Positions 34,822 to 44,055 of a stretch of DNA of 64,000 nt are shown piece by piece. Every line of letters starts with the position of its first letter. Within the stretch, counting starts at the first letter, position 1. The stretch lies in contig NZ_JAJTWT010000005.1 of NCBI RefSeq assembly GCF_021353235.1, positions 1-64,000 of the forward strand, in the 5' to 3' direction. Made by a program: the position numbers and the translations under genes. Origin of the DNA: Pelomonas caseinilytica (GTDB taxonomy: Bacteria > Pseudomonadota > Gammaproteobacteria > Burkholderiales > Burkholderiaceae_C). The notes below the pieces were generated by a model that searched no databases, had not been told where the DNA came from, and was given only the letters and a program-made list of their open reading frames with translations.

Positions 34822-35807
34822 CAGGAAGACAGGCCGTGGCCGGTTTGAATGAAGGTAACGATATAGAGTATGCCGGCGTATGCGAAATACGCAGCACTCG
34901 AAATCGCCCCAAGATTCATCCCTCTATTCCGCTGAAGCGCGAAATACATGAAGATGAAGTAGCCGAACAGGACGATTCGGTCAGAACCGACGAAATAGGT
35001 CATCGCCAGAATGGGCACGAAGGTTAGTACGGTTCGCCATTGCTGGCCAGTGTAATACATGGTCCCCAACATAAGTGCAAGCGGCTTCACCATCACCAAC
35101 AAGGAAAATGATTCTGCGATGGAGTAATGGTCCAACTTGTTTGTTAGATAGGCCAGAAAAAGGGGGGCCGACTCCTGGAGGTAGGAAAAGGCCGCTACCG
35201 CAACGCTGGCGCCAGCTAGTGGCAGCAAATAGCGCGCACCCGGTTTGGACGTGTTCCACGTGAGGATGGAAAAGAGCAGCAGCGCGGATTGGAAGTGCGA
35301 GCCAATCGCGAGGGCAAAGAGAAGGTAGCGTCCGCGCGATTCGAGCAACATTCCCCAGACCACGAATGTCATCGCCAACTTCAGGCGTTCGGCTGAATAA
35401 AATAGAACGATCAGATAGAAGTTCAGCGCTAGCAGCAAGATGACCAATGGAGCTACACGGCGGGAAAATAGCCAAAGTCCAACGCCATAGGCTAGCGCAG
35501 TGTTTACTAGTGAGAAAAGCAGGGTCTTCGGAAGATAGGGGGCCGCAAGGGTGATAAGGCCGAGGTAGACCGGCTCCATTGCGCTCGTGTGCCAGAAAAA
35601 GGCTTGGTAGCGATCCTCCCAAGTGTGCAAGAGCGGCAGTTCGCGATAGAGCGCCGAGTAAAAGAGTTGATCGCCGGAATAGTGCAGCGGTGAGAGGATC
35701 AAACTCGCGACAAACAGCACAAGCGCAAACAGTACCGCCCCGGCGTGGCCGGTTAGATAGACACCGCTGGACGGAACGGAGGTCGCGGATAGGGTCGCAG
35801 TGCGCAT
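34821..35807 (-). CDS. EpsG-family Wzy-type polysaccharide polymerase
   Basis: The protein has 328 aa with about 9-10 hydrophobic segments and a periplasmic loop rich in aromatic residues (~40-80, with HYSGDQLFYSALYRELP and WEDRYQAFFW). The SHFQSALLL motif (~170) is typical of EpsG/Wzy. It would polymerise flipped repeat units in the periplasm, with Wzz setting length. The gene has clearly lower GC content than its flanks, as polymerase genes often do. It is the only polymerase candidate seen in the window. Confidence 0.82.
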   Translation of the reverse strand: MRTATLSATSVPSSGVYLTGHAGAVLFALVLFVASLILSPLHYSGDQLFYSALYRELPLLHTWEDRYQAFFWHTSAMEPVYLGLITLAAPYLPKTLLFSLVNTALAYGVGLWLFSRRVAPLVILLLALNFYLIVLFYSAERLKLAMTFVVWGMLLESRGRYLLFALAIGSHFQSALLLFSILTWNTSKPGARYLLPLAGASVAVAAFSYLQESAPLFLAYLTNKLDHYSIAESFSLLVMVKPLALMLGTMYYTGQQWRTVLTFVPILAMTYFVGSDRIVLFGYFIFMYFALQRNRGMNLGAISSAAYFAYAGILYIVTFIQTGHGLSS

Positions 35808-35819
35808 GTATTTCTGCCC

Positions 35820-37223
35820 TTAGACAGTCCGGACAGTACGTCGAAGCGCATACAGGACACGCTCGTTGCCCGGAACGGCGTGGCGCTCCTCGATCACCCA
35901 GTGCGAGGCAATGGCAGCTTCGAATACCGCCTGATTAAGGTGCTCATACAGCGGCAGGTTTGGGCCAGCGATCTCCTGGAACTTGCGATCGTGAGGCGGT
36001 ATCCATTCGATCAGCAGCTCGTGCGGACCGAGATCGGACAGGAACTCAAGGACGTCCGTGAGCGGTACACGCACGGTGACAAGCAGATGATGCAACAGGC
36101 CCACGCACAGCACAGTTCCAAAGCGCCCGCGCGCGCGGCTCAGTGTGGGCGCCACCTCAGCATTGCGCCAACCCAGTGCCGGGCCGGGATTTGCAAGATC
36201 CAGCAACAGTGTGCTGATGGGCAGCGCTGCCTTGCCTTGATGCAGTTCCTGAAGCGACTGTTCATCAATGTCCGCTGCGATCACGCTTCGACCGGCTTGA
36301 GCGGCATGCAGCGCGTACTCGCCGGTGTTGCAGCCCAGATCGAGCAGCCGACCGTGGCCTGAGGCTAGCCGCCTCGTCAGAAAGGCGTGCTTGAGCGCCA
36401 GACCCTCCCGGGTGTAGTGATCCCGCTGTGCGGTGTAGCGGGACCAGTTCGTATTGCGCCGACGCAGGGTCGGCTCCAGCGACTGGACGACACCACGTAA
36501 GCGGGCCAGAAGCGCCTGGTGGGCCTGCACGGCAGTTTCCATATCTCCGCTTTGAGGGGAAGGTGCTACACGTCTGGCGTCTCGGAGCATGGCGGGCAGC
36601 CCGATGAACTCTGCAGCCGCGAGCGACGAGAAGCTCCGCCAGCGGCCCAGCAGGCGACGTGCGAACTCGGGTGTCAAGCCATCGCGGTGGCGCACGAAGG
36701 TGTCGGCCGGAGACATGCGCAGATGGTGCGAGAGCAGCAGCGGGATGACGAAGTGGCGACCGAACTGTCCGTATGCCAGCCAAAGGGGGCTGCCGTCGTG
36801 TGGAACGAACGAGGTCAGGTCTACAAAAACCGCGCGACCGTTGACGTGTAGGACGTTCCATGCGGATGCGTCCTTGAGCATGTGGCCGGTGGACAGAGCG
36901 TCTTGGGCAAGGTCGAGCGTCAGCAAAGCGGCGTCATAGAGTTGCTGCGAGGTGATCTCGTGTGGATACAGCGGCATCTCAAGTGTCTGGTGACGAATCC
37001 AGCGCCAGTCGTCTCCCCACGATAGGCAGCCTGGCGGGGCGGCGCACCAGTCGGAGGCCGGCATGTCGCCGCGCTCCACGCGCGTTTGAAGCCAGCGGGA
37101 TCGAAGCAGTGTCTCGACGTGTGCTGCATGCTCAGCGGCCACCGCGCGATGGATCACTCCGTCCACGGCAACGACGCGGGCGATAGGATCGCGGAACGAC
37201 AGTGGAACTACCTCAGTCGGCAT
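35820..37223 (-). CDS. NoeA-like methyltransferase with N-terminal kinase-like domain
   Basis: The protein has 467 aa. The N-terminal half includes MLKDASAWNVLHVNGRAVFVDLTSF (~residues 115-139), recalling the DxxxxN/D pattern of kinase-like folds, but in this family it is found fused to methyltransferases. The C-terminal SAM domain has RLLDLGCNTGEYALHAAQAG (~285-304) and FGTVLCVGLLHHLL. It likely methylates part of the glycan. The ATG at 37223 was chosen; an upstream ATG at 37244 without a ribosome site is possible. It overlaps the sulfatase-like gene. Confidence 0.75.
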   Translation of the reverse strand: MPTEVVPLSFRDPIARVVAVDGVIHRAVAAEHAAHVETLLRSRWLQTRVERGDMPASDWCAAPPGCLSWGDDWRWIRHQTLEMPLYPHEITSQQLYDAALLTLDLAQDALSTGHMLKDASAWNVLHVNGRAVFVDLTSFVPHDGSPLWLAYGQFGRHFVIPLLLSHHLRMSPADTFVRHRDGLTPEFARRLLGRWRSFSSLAAAEFIGLPAMLRDARRVAPSPQSGDMETAVQAHQALLARLRGVVQSLEPTLRRRNTNWSRYTAQRDHYTREGLALKHAFLTRRLASGHGRLLDLGCNTGEYALHAAQAGRSVIAADIDEQSLQELHQGKAALPISTLLLDLANPGPALGWRNAEVAPTLSRARGRFGTVLCVGLLHHLLVTVRVPLTDVLEFLSDLGPHELLIEWIPPHDRKFQEIAGPNLPLYEHLNQAVFEAAIASHWVIEERHAVPGNERVLYALRRTVRTV

Positions 37224-38712
37224 TCGGAATCCATGTCGGCACATAGGGCTGTTTCAGATACCACTGTCGGATATCACCGTGTGAATCCAATTCGCCGCGC
37301 AAGAACGCGAGCGTAAGGCCCGCGAGGTGGTATGAGGAAACCGGATTGTCGATCACGAGTGGTGTTGAATCATGGCGCAGTTTCACCATCAGCAATGCCG
37401 GGTGCGGTGTGCGCACCCCTCGCGCGCGCCACCAATGGTCTGAACTGATGATCAGTAGCTGCTGCTGCGAGCTAGGTGCGCTTTCAAGCGCTTGCCGGAT
37501 TTCGCCGACGACACGATCCGTGTAGATAAGGTTGATGCGGTAGGCGTCCGTCGAACTCGTGGCCTTGACGCCGGTTTGCGCCTCGGCATAGTGAGACGGC
37601 AGATGCGGCAGGTTGAGGTGCAGTACTGTCAGGGTCTTGCTGGCATCTGCCAAGAGGCCTGGCCAGATGGCCACTTGTCTCTCCGAGATGCGCGTCATGG
37701 GGTCCAGCACGCCGGTAATTCGCTTAGGCACGAGATTCGCGAGTCCATCGAACCATTGGGTGCCCATGTTTGTGCCGATGCTCGTGCACGCTCCGAGCGC
37801 AAAGACCTTACAGTACGGGTGATAGAACCCGAGCATGCTGGCGCTTGCAGGGCCGGACGGAAGTTGGCCGAAGACGCTGTGAGCGGTGTCGAAAGGGGTT
37901 CGCTGACCATCCGTGTCGACCAGCGTTGCACGGCCCGGGCCATCGTAGATTAGGCTCCGCACGGTCTTGCCCATCAGCATTGCTGGCAAAGAAAGGTCCG
38001 TCGAGCCGGCAGGCGAAGCAGCCCGCGTCATCACGACGCCCGACGCTCGCACCTTCTGTAGGTTCGGCATGTCCGCAGCGACACCCAGCGCTTGATGGAA
38101 GGCCACCTCAGGGTCGAACTCGTCTAGCACCAGCCAGATGACGCGCCGGGGAGCCGGCGTCGTCGTTGTGATGACCGCCTGGGCTTGCACCAGCGGCGGT
38201 CCCGTGAAGCCGATCGGCGTCTGCAGCATTCGCCACACGCCCAGCGGAACTGCGACCACGCCGCATACTCCGAGAAACCGAAGCAACGATGCCGACCGCA
38301 GCGGACTGTTCAGCAAGAAGAGCGTCGTGAGAACGGCCGGGGTGGCAAGAAGCCAGCGCTGTGGGCCGCCTTGCGCTATCCAATCGAAGCGCAGCACCTC
38401 ATCGGTCAGCAGATAGCCGGCTACCTTCATATAACACCGCAGCGCCACCGCGAGCATCATTCCGCTGTAGACGGCGAAGCCGACAGTTCGCAATACCCCT
38501 GACGCCGCTGCAAGAATTGAAAGAGCGCCACGACACGCGAGCAGGCTGACGAACCACAGCACCGCCGTGGCGATCAACAGGTCGGCACGGGAGTAGGTCG
38601 CCGAGAGGTAGACGCCGCTGCCGTCAACCGTCTCGATGAAAAAGTTGAAGTAGTACGTGCCGGCAGCCAGGCAAGCCAAGCCCGCAGCAGTCCTCCACGG
38701 GGAAAGAACCAT
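37213..38712 (-). CDS. Membrane-anchored sulfatase-like (alkaline phosphatase superfamily) protein
   Basis: The protein has 499 aa. About five N-terminal transmembrane segments (~5-25, 45-62, 75-95, 115-135, 140-160) precede a periplasmic sulfatase/phosphoethanolamine-transferase-like domain: VIWLVLDEFDPEVAF (~190-204) with the metal-binding acidic pair, PAGSTDLSLPAML (~233) with the candidate nucleophile, and LIISSDHWWR (~439) with Asp/His. It may transfer a phospho-substituent to, or remove one from, the glycan. The domain order resembles EptA/OpgE-type proteins but the residue set is reduced. Confidence 0.7.
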   Translation of the reverse strand: MVLSPWRTAAGLACLAAGTYYFNFFIETVDGSGVYLSATYSRADLLIATAVLWFVSLLACRGALSILAAASGVLRTVGFAVYSGMMLAVALRCYMKVAGYLLTDEVLRFDWIAQGGPQRWLLATPAVLTTLFLLNSPLRSASLLRFLGVCGVVAVPLGVWRMLQTPIGFTGPPLVQAQAVITTTTPAPRRVIWLVLDEFDPEVAFHQALGVAADMPNLQKVRASGVVMTRAASPAGSTDLSLPAMLMGKTVRSLIYDGPGRATLVDTDGQRTPFDTAHSVFGQLPSGPASASMLGFYHPYCKVFALGACTSIGTNMGTQWFDGLANLVPKRITGVLDPMTRISERQVAIWPGLLADASKTLTVLHLNLPHLPSHYAEAQTGVKATSSTDAYRINLIYTDRVVGEIRQALESAPSSQQQLLIISSDHWWRARGVRTPHPALLMVKLRHDSTPLVIDNPVSSYHLAGLTLAFLRGELDSHGDIRQWYLKQPYVPTWIPNAD

Positions 38713-38715
38713 TGG

Positions 38716-38937
38716 TCAGGGACGATTCTTGCGGCGAAGACGCTCCCACAATGTCCTGAGCGTCTTGATCGGATGGCGGATGTAGGCGAGGACGGCAACC
38801 ACCATTGCAATCAGCGCCTGTACCAAATAGGCGCCGGTGCCAGGGTCCACATAGGCAAATGCCATCGAAGGCGTGGCGAAAAACAGCGCGATTGCGACAA
38901 CACGGATCAAGGCAGCACCTCTTGCTTGGCTGGGCAC
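38716..38937 (-). CDS. Small membrane protein with YVDPGTGAYL motif
   Basis: The protein has 73 aa. A signal or membrane segment (VVAIALFFATPSMAFA, ~residues 12-28) is followed by AYVDPGTGAYLVQALIAM, a second helix and a cationic tail. Short proteins with YVDPGTG and a helix recur next to sulfatase-like and glycan genes, with unknown function. The GTG at 38937 lies one base after the neighbouring stop codon; the longer frame up to 39177 overlaps the GT gene and was not used. Confidence 0.65.
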   Translation of the reverse strand: MPSQARGAALIRVVAIALFFATPSMAFAYVDPGTGAYLVQALIAMVVAVLAYIRHPIKTLRTLWERLRRKNRP

Positions 38938-38938
38938 G

Positions 38939-40090
38939 TCAGGCGGCGTCGAGGTCAAAGACATCGCGCATCTTGTGATATCCGAACATCGACTCCGCCC
39001 GGCTCGCAATATCCAGCCGCTGCGCGTCGCTCGTCTGCTGGAGGTTTGATGATGGACGAGGGGTCGTGCCGGCAACAATGGTGCCAGCGTCGGGAAAGTG
39101 GCGGCGCACCGTGTCGGCCGCAGCGCCGACCCATTCGCCGACCATGACCTGCAGGCCTGCGCCGAGGTATTCGACAAACTTGACTCCCAGGCGCGATTCC
39201 CAATCGTCAGCCTTCTTCATGATGATCACGCCATAGTCGCAGGCAGCAATCAGCTGGCGTGCGCGCGCGGGATCGTCCACACGTTCAATGAAGGCTTCGG
39301 AATCCTTGAACCGCGGATCGGAGCGTAACTCGTCCGCGCTTGGCGTGATGATGCAGACTCGGTAGCCGGCTTTCAGACAGGCGGCGAAGAAGTCGGCGTA
39401 CATGTCGATGTTGTTCCACTTCTGGTCCAGCGAACCGTAGTAGCAGATGACGACGTCTTCGTCGCCAAACCCCATCTGACGCCGGCCGTCGTCACGCATG
39501 TTTCGGCCCAGGAGTCGCTTGTCGGGCTGGCTGAAGCAGGGAATGACCTGGACGCGCGCCTGCGGTGCCACCCCGCGGTAGTACTTCGCCTGTGCTTCCG
39601 AGACAGCCAGCACCTTGGCCGAACCGTTCAATAGCGACAATTCGATTTGGAGCCAGCGCTTGTGCGCAGCGCTGCCGGCCTGAAGCCGGCCGGCACTCAC
39701 GTTTTCCTGCACGAACTGGCTGCGTGTGTCGAATACCAGGTCAATCGGCTTGATCCGTTTCAACATTGCCACGGCCAGCGCGGAGAAGTAGCTGCGAGCG
39801 ACAACGACGCTGCCACGCGGAATCACAAACGCGAGCACGATCGCGTAGTACATGGCAACCAGCCGATCCAGCAAGCCACCCAGTTTGAATTGGTACAGGC
39901 GGGCCGGAATGCCACAACGAAGTGTGCGCAAGCGCCGAACGCCTTGGGCGGGACGCGCCATTGGATGCATCAGGTTGACGACCTCAACCCTCTCACTCAA
40001 GCCAGCCCCCTCCAGGGGCTGGAGCAATTGCGCACGTAGCAGCCCGCTGCTCACGCTCTCGTTGGCGACGAAATAGACAAGCGGCTTCAT
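38939..40090 (-). CDS. GT-B glycosyltransferase (group 1-like)
   Basis: The protein has 383 aa. The acceptor-side Rossmann domain starts MKPLVYFVANESVSSGLLRA, and the C-terminal donor domain has CYYGSLDQKWNNIDMYADF (~235-253), ACDYGVIIMKKADDWESRLGVKFVEYLGAGLQVMVG (~300-335). The KFVEYLGAG site replaces the usual GT4 E-A-x-G sequence. It probably adds a repeat-unit sugar. Its stop overlaps none, and its ATG shares a base with the WbpG-like gene stop. Confidence 0.78.
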   Translation of the reverse strand: MKPLVYFVANESVSSGLLRAQLLQPLEGAGLSERVEVVNLMHPMARPAQGVRRLRTLRCGIPARLYQFKLGGLLDRLVAMYYAIVLAFVIPRGSVVVARSYFSALAVAMLKRIKPIDLVFDTRSQFVQENVSAGRLQAGSAAHKRWLQIELSLLNGSAKVLAVSEAQAKYYRGVAPQARVQVIPCFSQPDKRLLGRNMRDDGRRQMGFGDEDVVICYYGSLDQKWNNIDMYADFFAACLKAGYRVCIITPSADELRSDPRFKDSEAFIERVDDPARARQLIAACDYGVIIMKKADDWESRLGVKFVEYLGAGLQVMVGEWVGAAADTVRRHFPDAGTIVAGTTPRPSSNLQQTSDAQRLDIASRAESMFGYHKMRDVFDLDAA

Positions 40091-41211
40091 CAGGCTTTCG
40101 GCCTTCCGAACGCCAGCTTATAGATGTTCGCCAAAAGTTTCCAAAGACCCAGCTCGGTACCGTACTCTGCGTGCCCCTTCTCAGGACGCGCAATGTAGGC
40201 ATCCAGCTGCTGCTCGGACCAGTTCATCTTTTTGAGGAAATACAGGCGATCACTGTCTAGTTCAGCCTGTGAGGGATAGGGGATCTCCGATAGTTTTTGG
40301 AGAGCATCAGCCCTAGTCATTTGACCTGTGGTCACTAGGGTAGCCAAGTGTACCTTGCGCTTATCGATGCGGAATTTACGAGGCAGAATAAAGCCTTGAT
40401 AAAAGCGCGTGAATATGGATTCATAATGCTTGTAAGGATAGCGACGATAGCCACATTCGCGCTCTAGAACTTGCAGCGCCTCTTCCTTTTTGTAATCGAG
40501 GAGGTCAAGGAATGATACCCACCTAACTTTTCGGATATACTCTTGCCATACATACTCCAGAACGCCGATCGCAGGAAAGGTCTTCAGGCGAGTAACGCCG
40601 CGACGCTTGCCGATGCAGCGGATGTTTCGCGCATCAAATTTGAACCAGTTCCAGCCAGGAGGCATGCGCATGCCTTCGGTCGACTTGTTTGTGCCAGCCA
40701 AAATCCACTTGATGCCGTACTTTGCTGCAAGCCGGTAGTTCACAGCGAACATCGCGTTGTCGTAAAGTAGCTCGACATCGACGACGTCCGCGTCGAAGAA
40801 GGCTTGCATTAGCTCTCGATATTCATGCCAGTCGATCACATGAGTAAAGAGGTGGACATCGAGTGTGCGGACCAAACCTTCAATGTTGCTCTGCGCCAAA
40901 TTTGAGTTCCAGCCGTTGTCCATGTGCACGGACAACGGGCGCAGCCCTAGCTTCTTGGCCTGATACAACACCCAGGCGCTGTCGACGCCTCCTGACAACC
41001 CGATGATGCAGTCGTATTCTTTGCCTTGACCGTCACGTTTGACCTGCTCTACAAACGCGCTGAGGGCCGCTTTACGCTGTGCTGCGTCAGGGGAGAAGCT
41101 TTTACCCATCAGCGCAACCAAGTCTGTGCAGTAGTTGCACACGCCTTGCGCGTCGAAGCTGATGTCAGGGATGGTCGAGTCCATCAGGCAGCGGGTGCAG
41201 ATCTGTTTCAT
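40090..41211 (-). CDS. N-acetyl sugar amidotransferase, WbpG/PseA family (triad A)
   Basis: The protein has 373 aa. Two CxxC pairs (ICTRCLMDSTIPDI at the N-terminus and GVCNYCTD, ~residues 23-30) form a zinc site, and IIGLSGGVDSAWVL (~67-80) is an ATP-pyrophosphatase P-loop. Such enzymes replace an N-acetyl oxygen by NH to give an acetamidino group, using ammonia from HisH/HisF paralogs. Those two follow at once at 41218 and 41981, so the triad is complete. GC content is lower than in the flanks. Confidence 0.9.
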   Translation of the reverse strand: MKQICTRCLMDSTIPDISFDAQGVCNYCTDLVALMGKSFSPDAAQRKAALSAFVEQVKRDGQGKEYDCIIGLSGGVDSAWVLYQAKKLGLRPLSVHMDNGWNSNLAQSNIEGLVRTLDVHLFTHVIDWHEYRELMQAFFDADVVDVELLYDNAMFAVNYRLAAKYGIKWILAGTNKSTEGMRMPPGWNWFKFDARNIRCIGKRRGVTRLKTFPAIGVLEYVWQEYIRKVRWVSFLDLLDYKKEEALQVLERECGYRRYPYKHYESIFTRFYQGFILPRKFRIDKRKVHLATLVTTGQMTRADALQKLSEIPYPSQAELDSDRLYFLKKMNWSEQQLDAYIARPEKGHAEYGTELGLWKLLANIYKLAFGRPKA

Positions 41212-41217
41212 GCGGCT

Positions 41218-41979
41218 TCAAGACAAGGCTGCACGCAGCTTGTCGTAGTCTGGGTAGGAGATAAGGACCGCGCGGTGGGGTCCATAGAAAACGAACATTG
41301 CGCCGGCGGAAACCGCCGAGGCGTGGCCCTGGCGCACCGCCGCGCCGAAGTCGGCCAGCGAGCCGGCGCCGCCTGAAGCGATGACGGGCACGTTCACCGC
41401 CTGTGCGATTTTGGCGACGAGGTCGAGATCGTAGCCGACCATCGTTCCATCACGGTCCACCGCGGTCAGCAGAATCTCGCCCACACCCAGTTCTTGGACC
41501 TGGTGCGCGAAGGTGACGGGATCGACGCCAGTGGCAGTTCCGGCATTCTTAATGAACACTTCCTGTCGGCCAAGCAGCTTGCGCTTGACATCCATGGATG
41601 CAACGATGGCCTGGCTACCGAAGGTGCGCGCCGCTTCGCGCACGAATTCGGGATCGGTGTGCAGGGCGGTGTTGATGATGACCTTTTCAACGCCGAGGCG
41701 CAGCAACTGTTTGACCTGCGCCACGGTACGCACGCCGCCGCCGTAGGCCAGCGGCATAAAGCACTCGCTGGCGATCTCCTCGATGAGCTCGAAGTTGGGC
41801 GCTCGGCCCTGCGCGGTCGCGGAAATGTCGAGCAGCACCAGTTCGTCGACCTCCTTCTCGTTGAAGATGCGAATAGCATTGATCGGATCGCCAACGTAGA
41901 CCGGATCCTTGAAGCGACGAGTTTTTACGAGGCCACCGTCCTTCATCAGGAGGCACGGAATGACGCGATGGTTCAGCAT
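41218..41979 (-). CDS. hisF: HisF-like cyclase subunit (triad A)
   Basis: The protein has 253 aa of TIM-barrel HisF type: VIPCLLMKDGGLVKTRRF, VDELVLLDISATAQGR, PLAYGGGVR, VIASGGAGSL. In triads with WbpG, HisF passes ammonia from HisH to the amidotransferase and is not needed for histidine synthesis. It lies between the WbpG-like gene (6 bp away) and the HisH-like gene (1 bp). A second HisF-like copy is at 48699-49460 with clearly different sequence. Confidence 0.88.
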   Translation of the reverse strand: MLNHRVIPCLLMKDGGLVKTRRFKDPVYVGDPINAIRIFNEKEVDELVLLDISATAQGRAPNFELIEEIASECFMPLAYGGGVRTVAQVKQLLRLGVEKVIINTALHTDPEFVREAARTFGSQAIVASMDVKRKLLGRQEVFIKNAGTATGVDPVTFAHQVQELGVGEILLTAVDRDGTMVGYDLDLVAKIAQAVNVPVIASGGAGSLADFGAAVRQGHASAVSAGAMFVFYGPHRAVLISYPDYDKLRAALS

Positions 41980-41980
41980 G

Positions 41981-42598
41981 TCAGTAGCGCTCCAGGAAGG
42001 CCTTAAGCAGTGCCATGCCGAAGCGGTGGCTCTTCTCCGGATGGAACTGGAAACCGAGGATGTTCTCGCGCTCGAACGCGGCGTCGAAGACGACGGAGCC
42101 GTATTGCGCTGCGAGCAGCGCGTCTTCCCGGTCGCGGCAGTGCACGTGATATGAGTGCACGAAATAGAACCGCGACTCGCCTTCGAGGAAATCGAGTGCC
42201 CGGCTCGGCTTGAGGCCGCTGACGACGCTCCAGCCCATGTGCGGAATCTTCATGGTTTCGCCCGCGGCCGGGGCGAAGCGCGTGGTCCGAGCAGGCACCC
42301 AGCCAAGGCCGGGGAACTGGCCTTCTTCACTACCGTCGGTCATCAGCTGCATGCCGAGGCAGATGCCCGCGACTGGAAGCTTTCTACTGAGCACCGCTTC
42401 GTCGAGCGCCGGACGTAGGCCCGATGCGTTGAGCTGACCCATGCCCGCATCGAATGCGCCGACTCCAGGCAGGATGAGCTTGGTGGCGCGCTCGATGGTG
42501 GCGATATCGGACGCGACGGCGGACTCCGCGCCGAGCTTCTTCAGCATGTTCTGGATCGAGCCCAGATTGCCGACGCCGTAGTCAACCAAGGTAATCAC
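41981..42598 (-). CDS. hisH: HisH-like glutamine amidotransferase (triad A)
   Basis: The protein has 205 aa of class I glutaminase: MITLVDYGVGNLGSIQNMLK at the start, catalytic Cys in GICLGMQLM (~residue 79), His and Glu in FQFHPEKSHRFGMALL (~185). It frees ammonia from glutamine for the neighbouring HisF/WbpG-like pair. It shares the 5' overlap with the unknown gene upstream (ATGA). Confidence 0.9.
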   Translation of the reverse strand: MITLVDYGVGNLGSIQNMLKKLGAESAVASDIATIERATKLILPGVGAFDAGMGQLNASGLRPALDEAVLSRKLPVAGICLGMQLMTDGSEEGQFPGLGWVPARTTRFAPAAGETMKIPHMGWSVVSGLKPSRALDFLEGESRFYFVHSYHVHCRDREDALLAAQYGSVVFDAAFERENILGFQFHPEKSHRFGMALLKAFLERY

Positions 42599-44055
42599 TG
42601 CAGTTCTCCAGCGGATGAGGATTGCGCTTGCTCAGAGGCCGCGCACAATCGGTTGATTAGCTGGTCTATCCGCTGCGTAAAGCCTGGCGAGGCGTATTCC
42701 CCCATGTCGGCCGCCGTAAAGCCTCTTAGGGACGCGAGCAAGGTCCAGACCGCCTTTGGGGTCTGAGCAGAAAAAATGGACCTTCCGTTGATAGCCGCCT
42801 CCATTAGGTAATGGCCCTGTAGCGGCATTACTACGCTAGGAACTCCCAGTGCGGCGGCGTCGAAATGACAGGCCGAGGAGATGCTGAGGTGTAGGTCCGC
42901 CTCTGTTAATAGCTCCCACACGTTGGGCTCCTGAGAGCCAGCAACCAGGACTGCGCCATGCAGGGCGACCAGCCCCGCGTAGGGGGCTGCGTCGTTGTCA
43001 TACGCCGGATGCAGCTTGACGGTCAGCGTCGTCCGTAGATTGGGTGGTGCCGACTTCAAGAGTGTGTCCAGCCACGCGACTGCTCGCTCCGTATCGATTC
43101 CCTGGCTCGTGAAGAGCAAGTGCACTTGCGTGTTGGCCTCGTCGACTTGCCGGCTCAAACGCCGAACTCGGTAGTAGTCGACCAGTTCGTTGCCAACCGG
43201 TTGTGCAACCCCGTACTGACGAGACGCAGCGAGACGCGCCACCCAATACGGACCGTAGCAAGCCAGCGCGTCCGGAAGCAGCAACTCGGCCGCCGAACCG
43301 CTCACCCACGCAGGAACGGCGTCCGGATGGTCTTCATCGAATACGCCATGTTGCATTTCGACAAAAGGGATTCCGCGCATCGAGCAGGCTCTCCGCAGTG
43401 CGTATTCGGACGTGTCTGCCACCATAACTAGGCGGGTTCGTAGGCGGGCCAGCAGTAACGCATACAGGCGCGATTCCCAATACATTGCTGAAAGGCGCTG
43501 CAGTAGAAAGCGCTCACCTATCTCAATCCCGACCTCTGATTGCAGACTTCCCGCAAGATCTCTGCAAAATACCTCGGCTTCCCGGCAGGGGAAGAGCCGA
43601 CCTAACACCGCACCCCAGAAGGTAAAAGCATAGGCGTCGGCATTGGCGGGGCGAAACGCTTGGGCAGCCTGCCGGGTGAACGCCGTTGTATTGACGACCT
43701 CCAGTTTGAAGTGTGAAGGCTGCTGGTCTAGGACGCCGTCAAAGTACACGTCGCGGAAGCGGTCACCATGCCGTGATCTCAGTGCGGATCTGAACGACTT
43801 GACCAGCACATCACAATGCCGGCCGATTAGTAGATAGCCGAGCACCCCGGCCGTTGCCTTCAAACTGCGCTTGAGCTGGCTCTTACGCGATTCGCGTGTA
43901 TAGGAAAGGGGTAGGGCGGCGGCGACGTTGTACACAGGCGTGCGTAGCACCCGCCAGACGGCCCAGCCGTCTAGGCGGAAATCGAACCACCCATGCCGCC
44001 GTTCAGCGGCGTAGAGGGCCGAAAGCGCCGGCGATTTGCCAGCCTCAGAGGACAT
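42595..44055 (-). CDS. Unidentified protein, possible GT-B glycosyltransferase of surface polysaccharide
   Basis: The protein has 486 aa, not recognised with confidence. IPFVEMQHGVFDEDHPD (~residues 230-246), TLTVKLHPAYDN (~348) and ISSACHFDAAALGVPSVVMPL (~390-410) recall capsule glycosyltransferases of the KpsS/polysialyltransferase style (QHG, HP, S-D-A-G-P pattern). The N-terminal ~150 residues are unusual. It sits between the HisH copy and two oxidoreductases, so a role in transferring an amidinated sugar is possible. Confidence 0.5.
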   Translation of the reverse strand: MSSEAGKSPALSALYAAERRHGWFDFRLDGWAVWRVLRTPVYNVAAALPLSYTRESRKSQLKRSLKATAGVLGYLLIGRHCDVLVKSFRSALRSRHGDRFRDVYFDGVLDQQPSHFKLEVVNTTAFTRQAAQAFRPANADAYAFTFWGAVLGRLFPCREAEVFCRDLAGSLQSEVGIEIGERFLLQRLSAMYWESRLYALLLARLRTRLVMVADTSEYALRRACSMRGIPFVEMQHGVFDEDHPDAVPAWVSGSAAELLLPDALACYGPYWVARLAASRQYGVAQPVGNELVDYYRVRRLSRQVDEANTQVHLLFTSQGIDTERAVAWLDTLLKSAPPNLRTTLTVKLHPAYDNDAAPYAGLVALHGAVLVAGSQEPNVWELLTEADLHLSISSACHFDAAALGVPSVVMPLQGHYLMEAAINGRSIFSAQTPKAVWTLLASLRGFTAADMGEYASPGFTQRIDQLINRLCAASEQAQSSSAGELQ

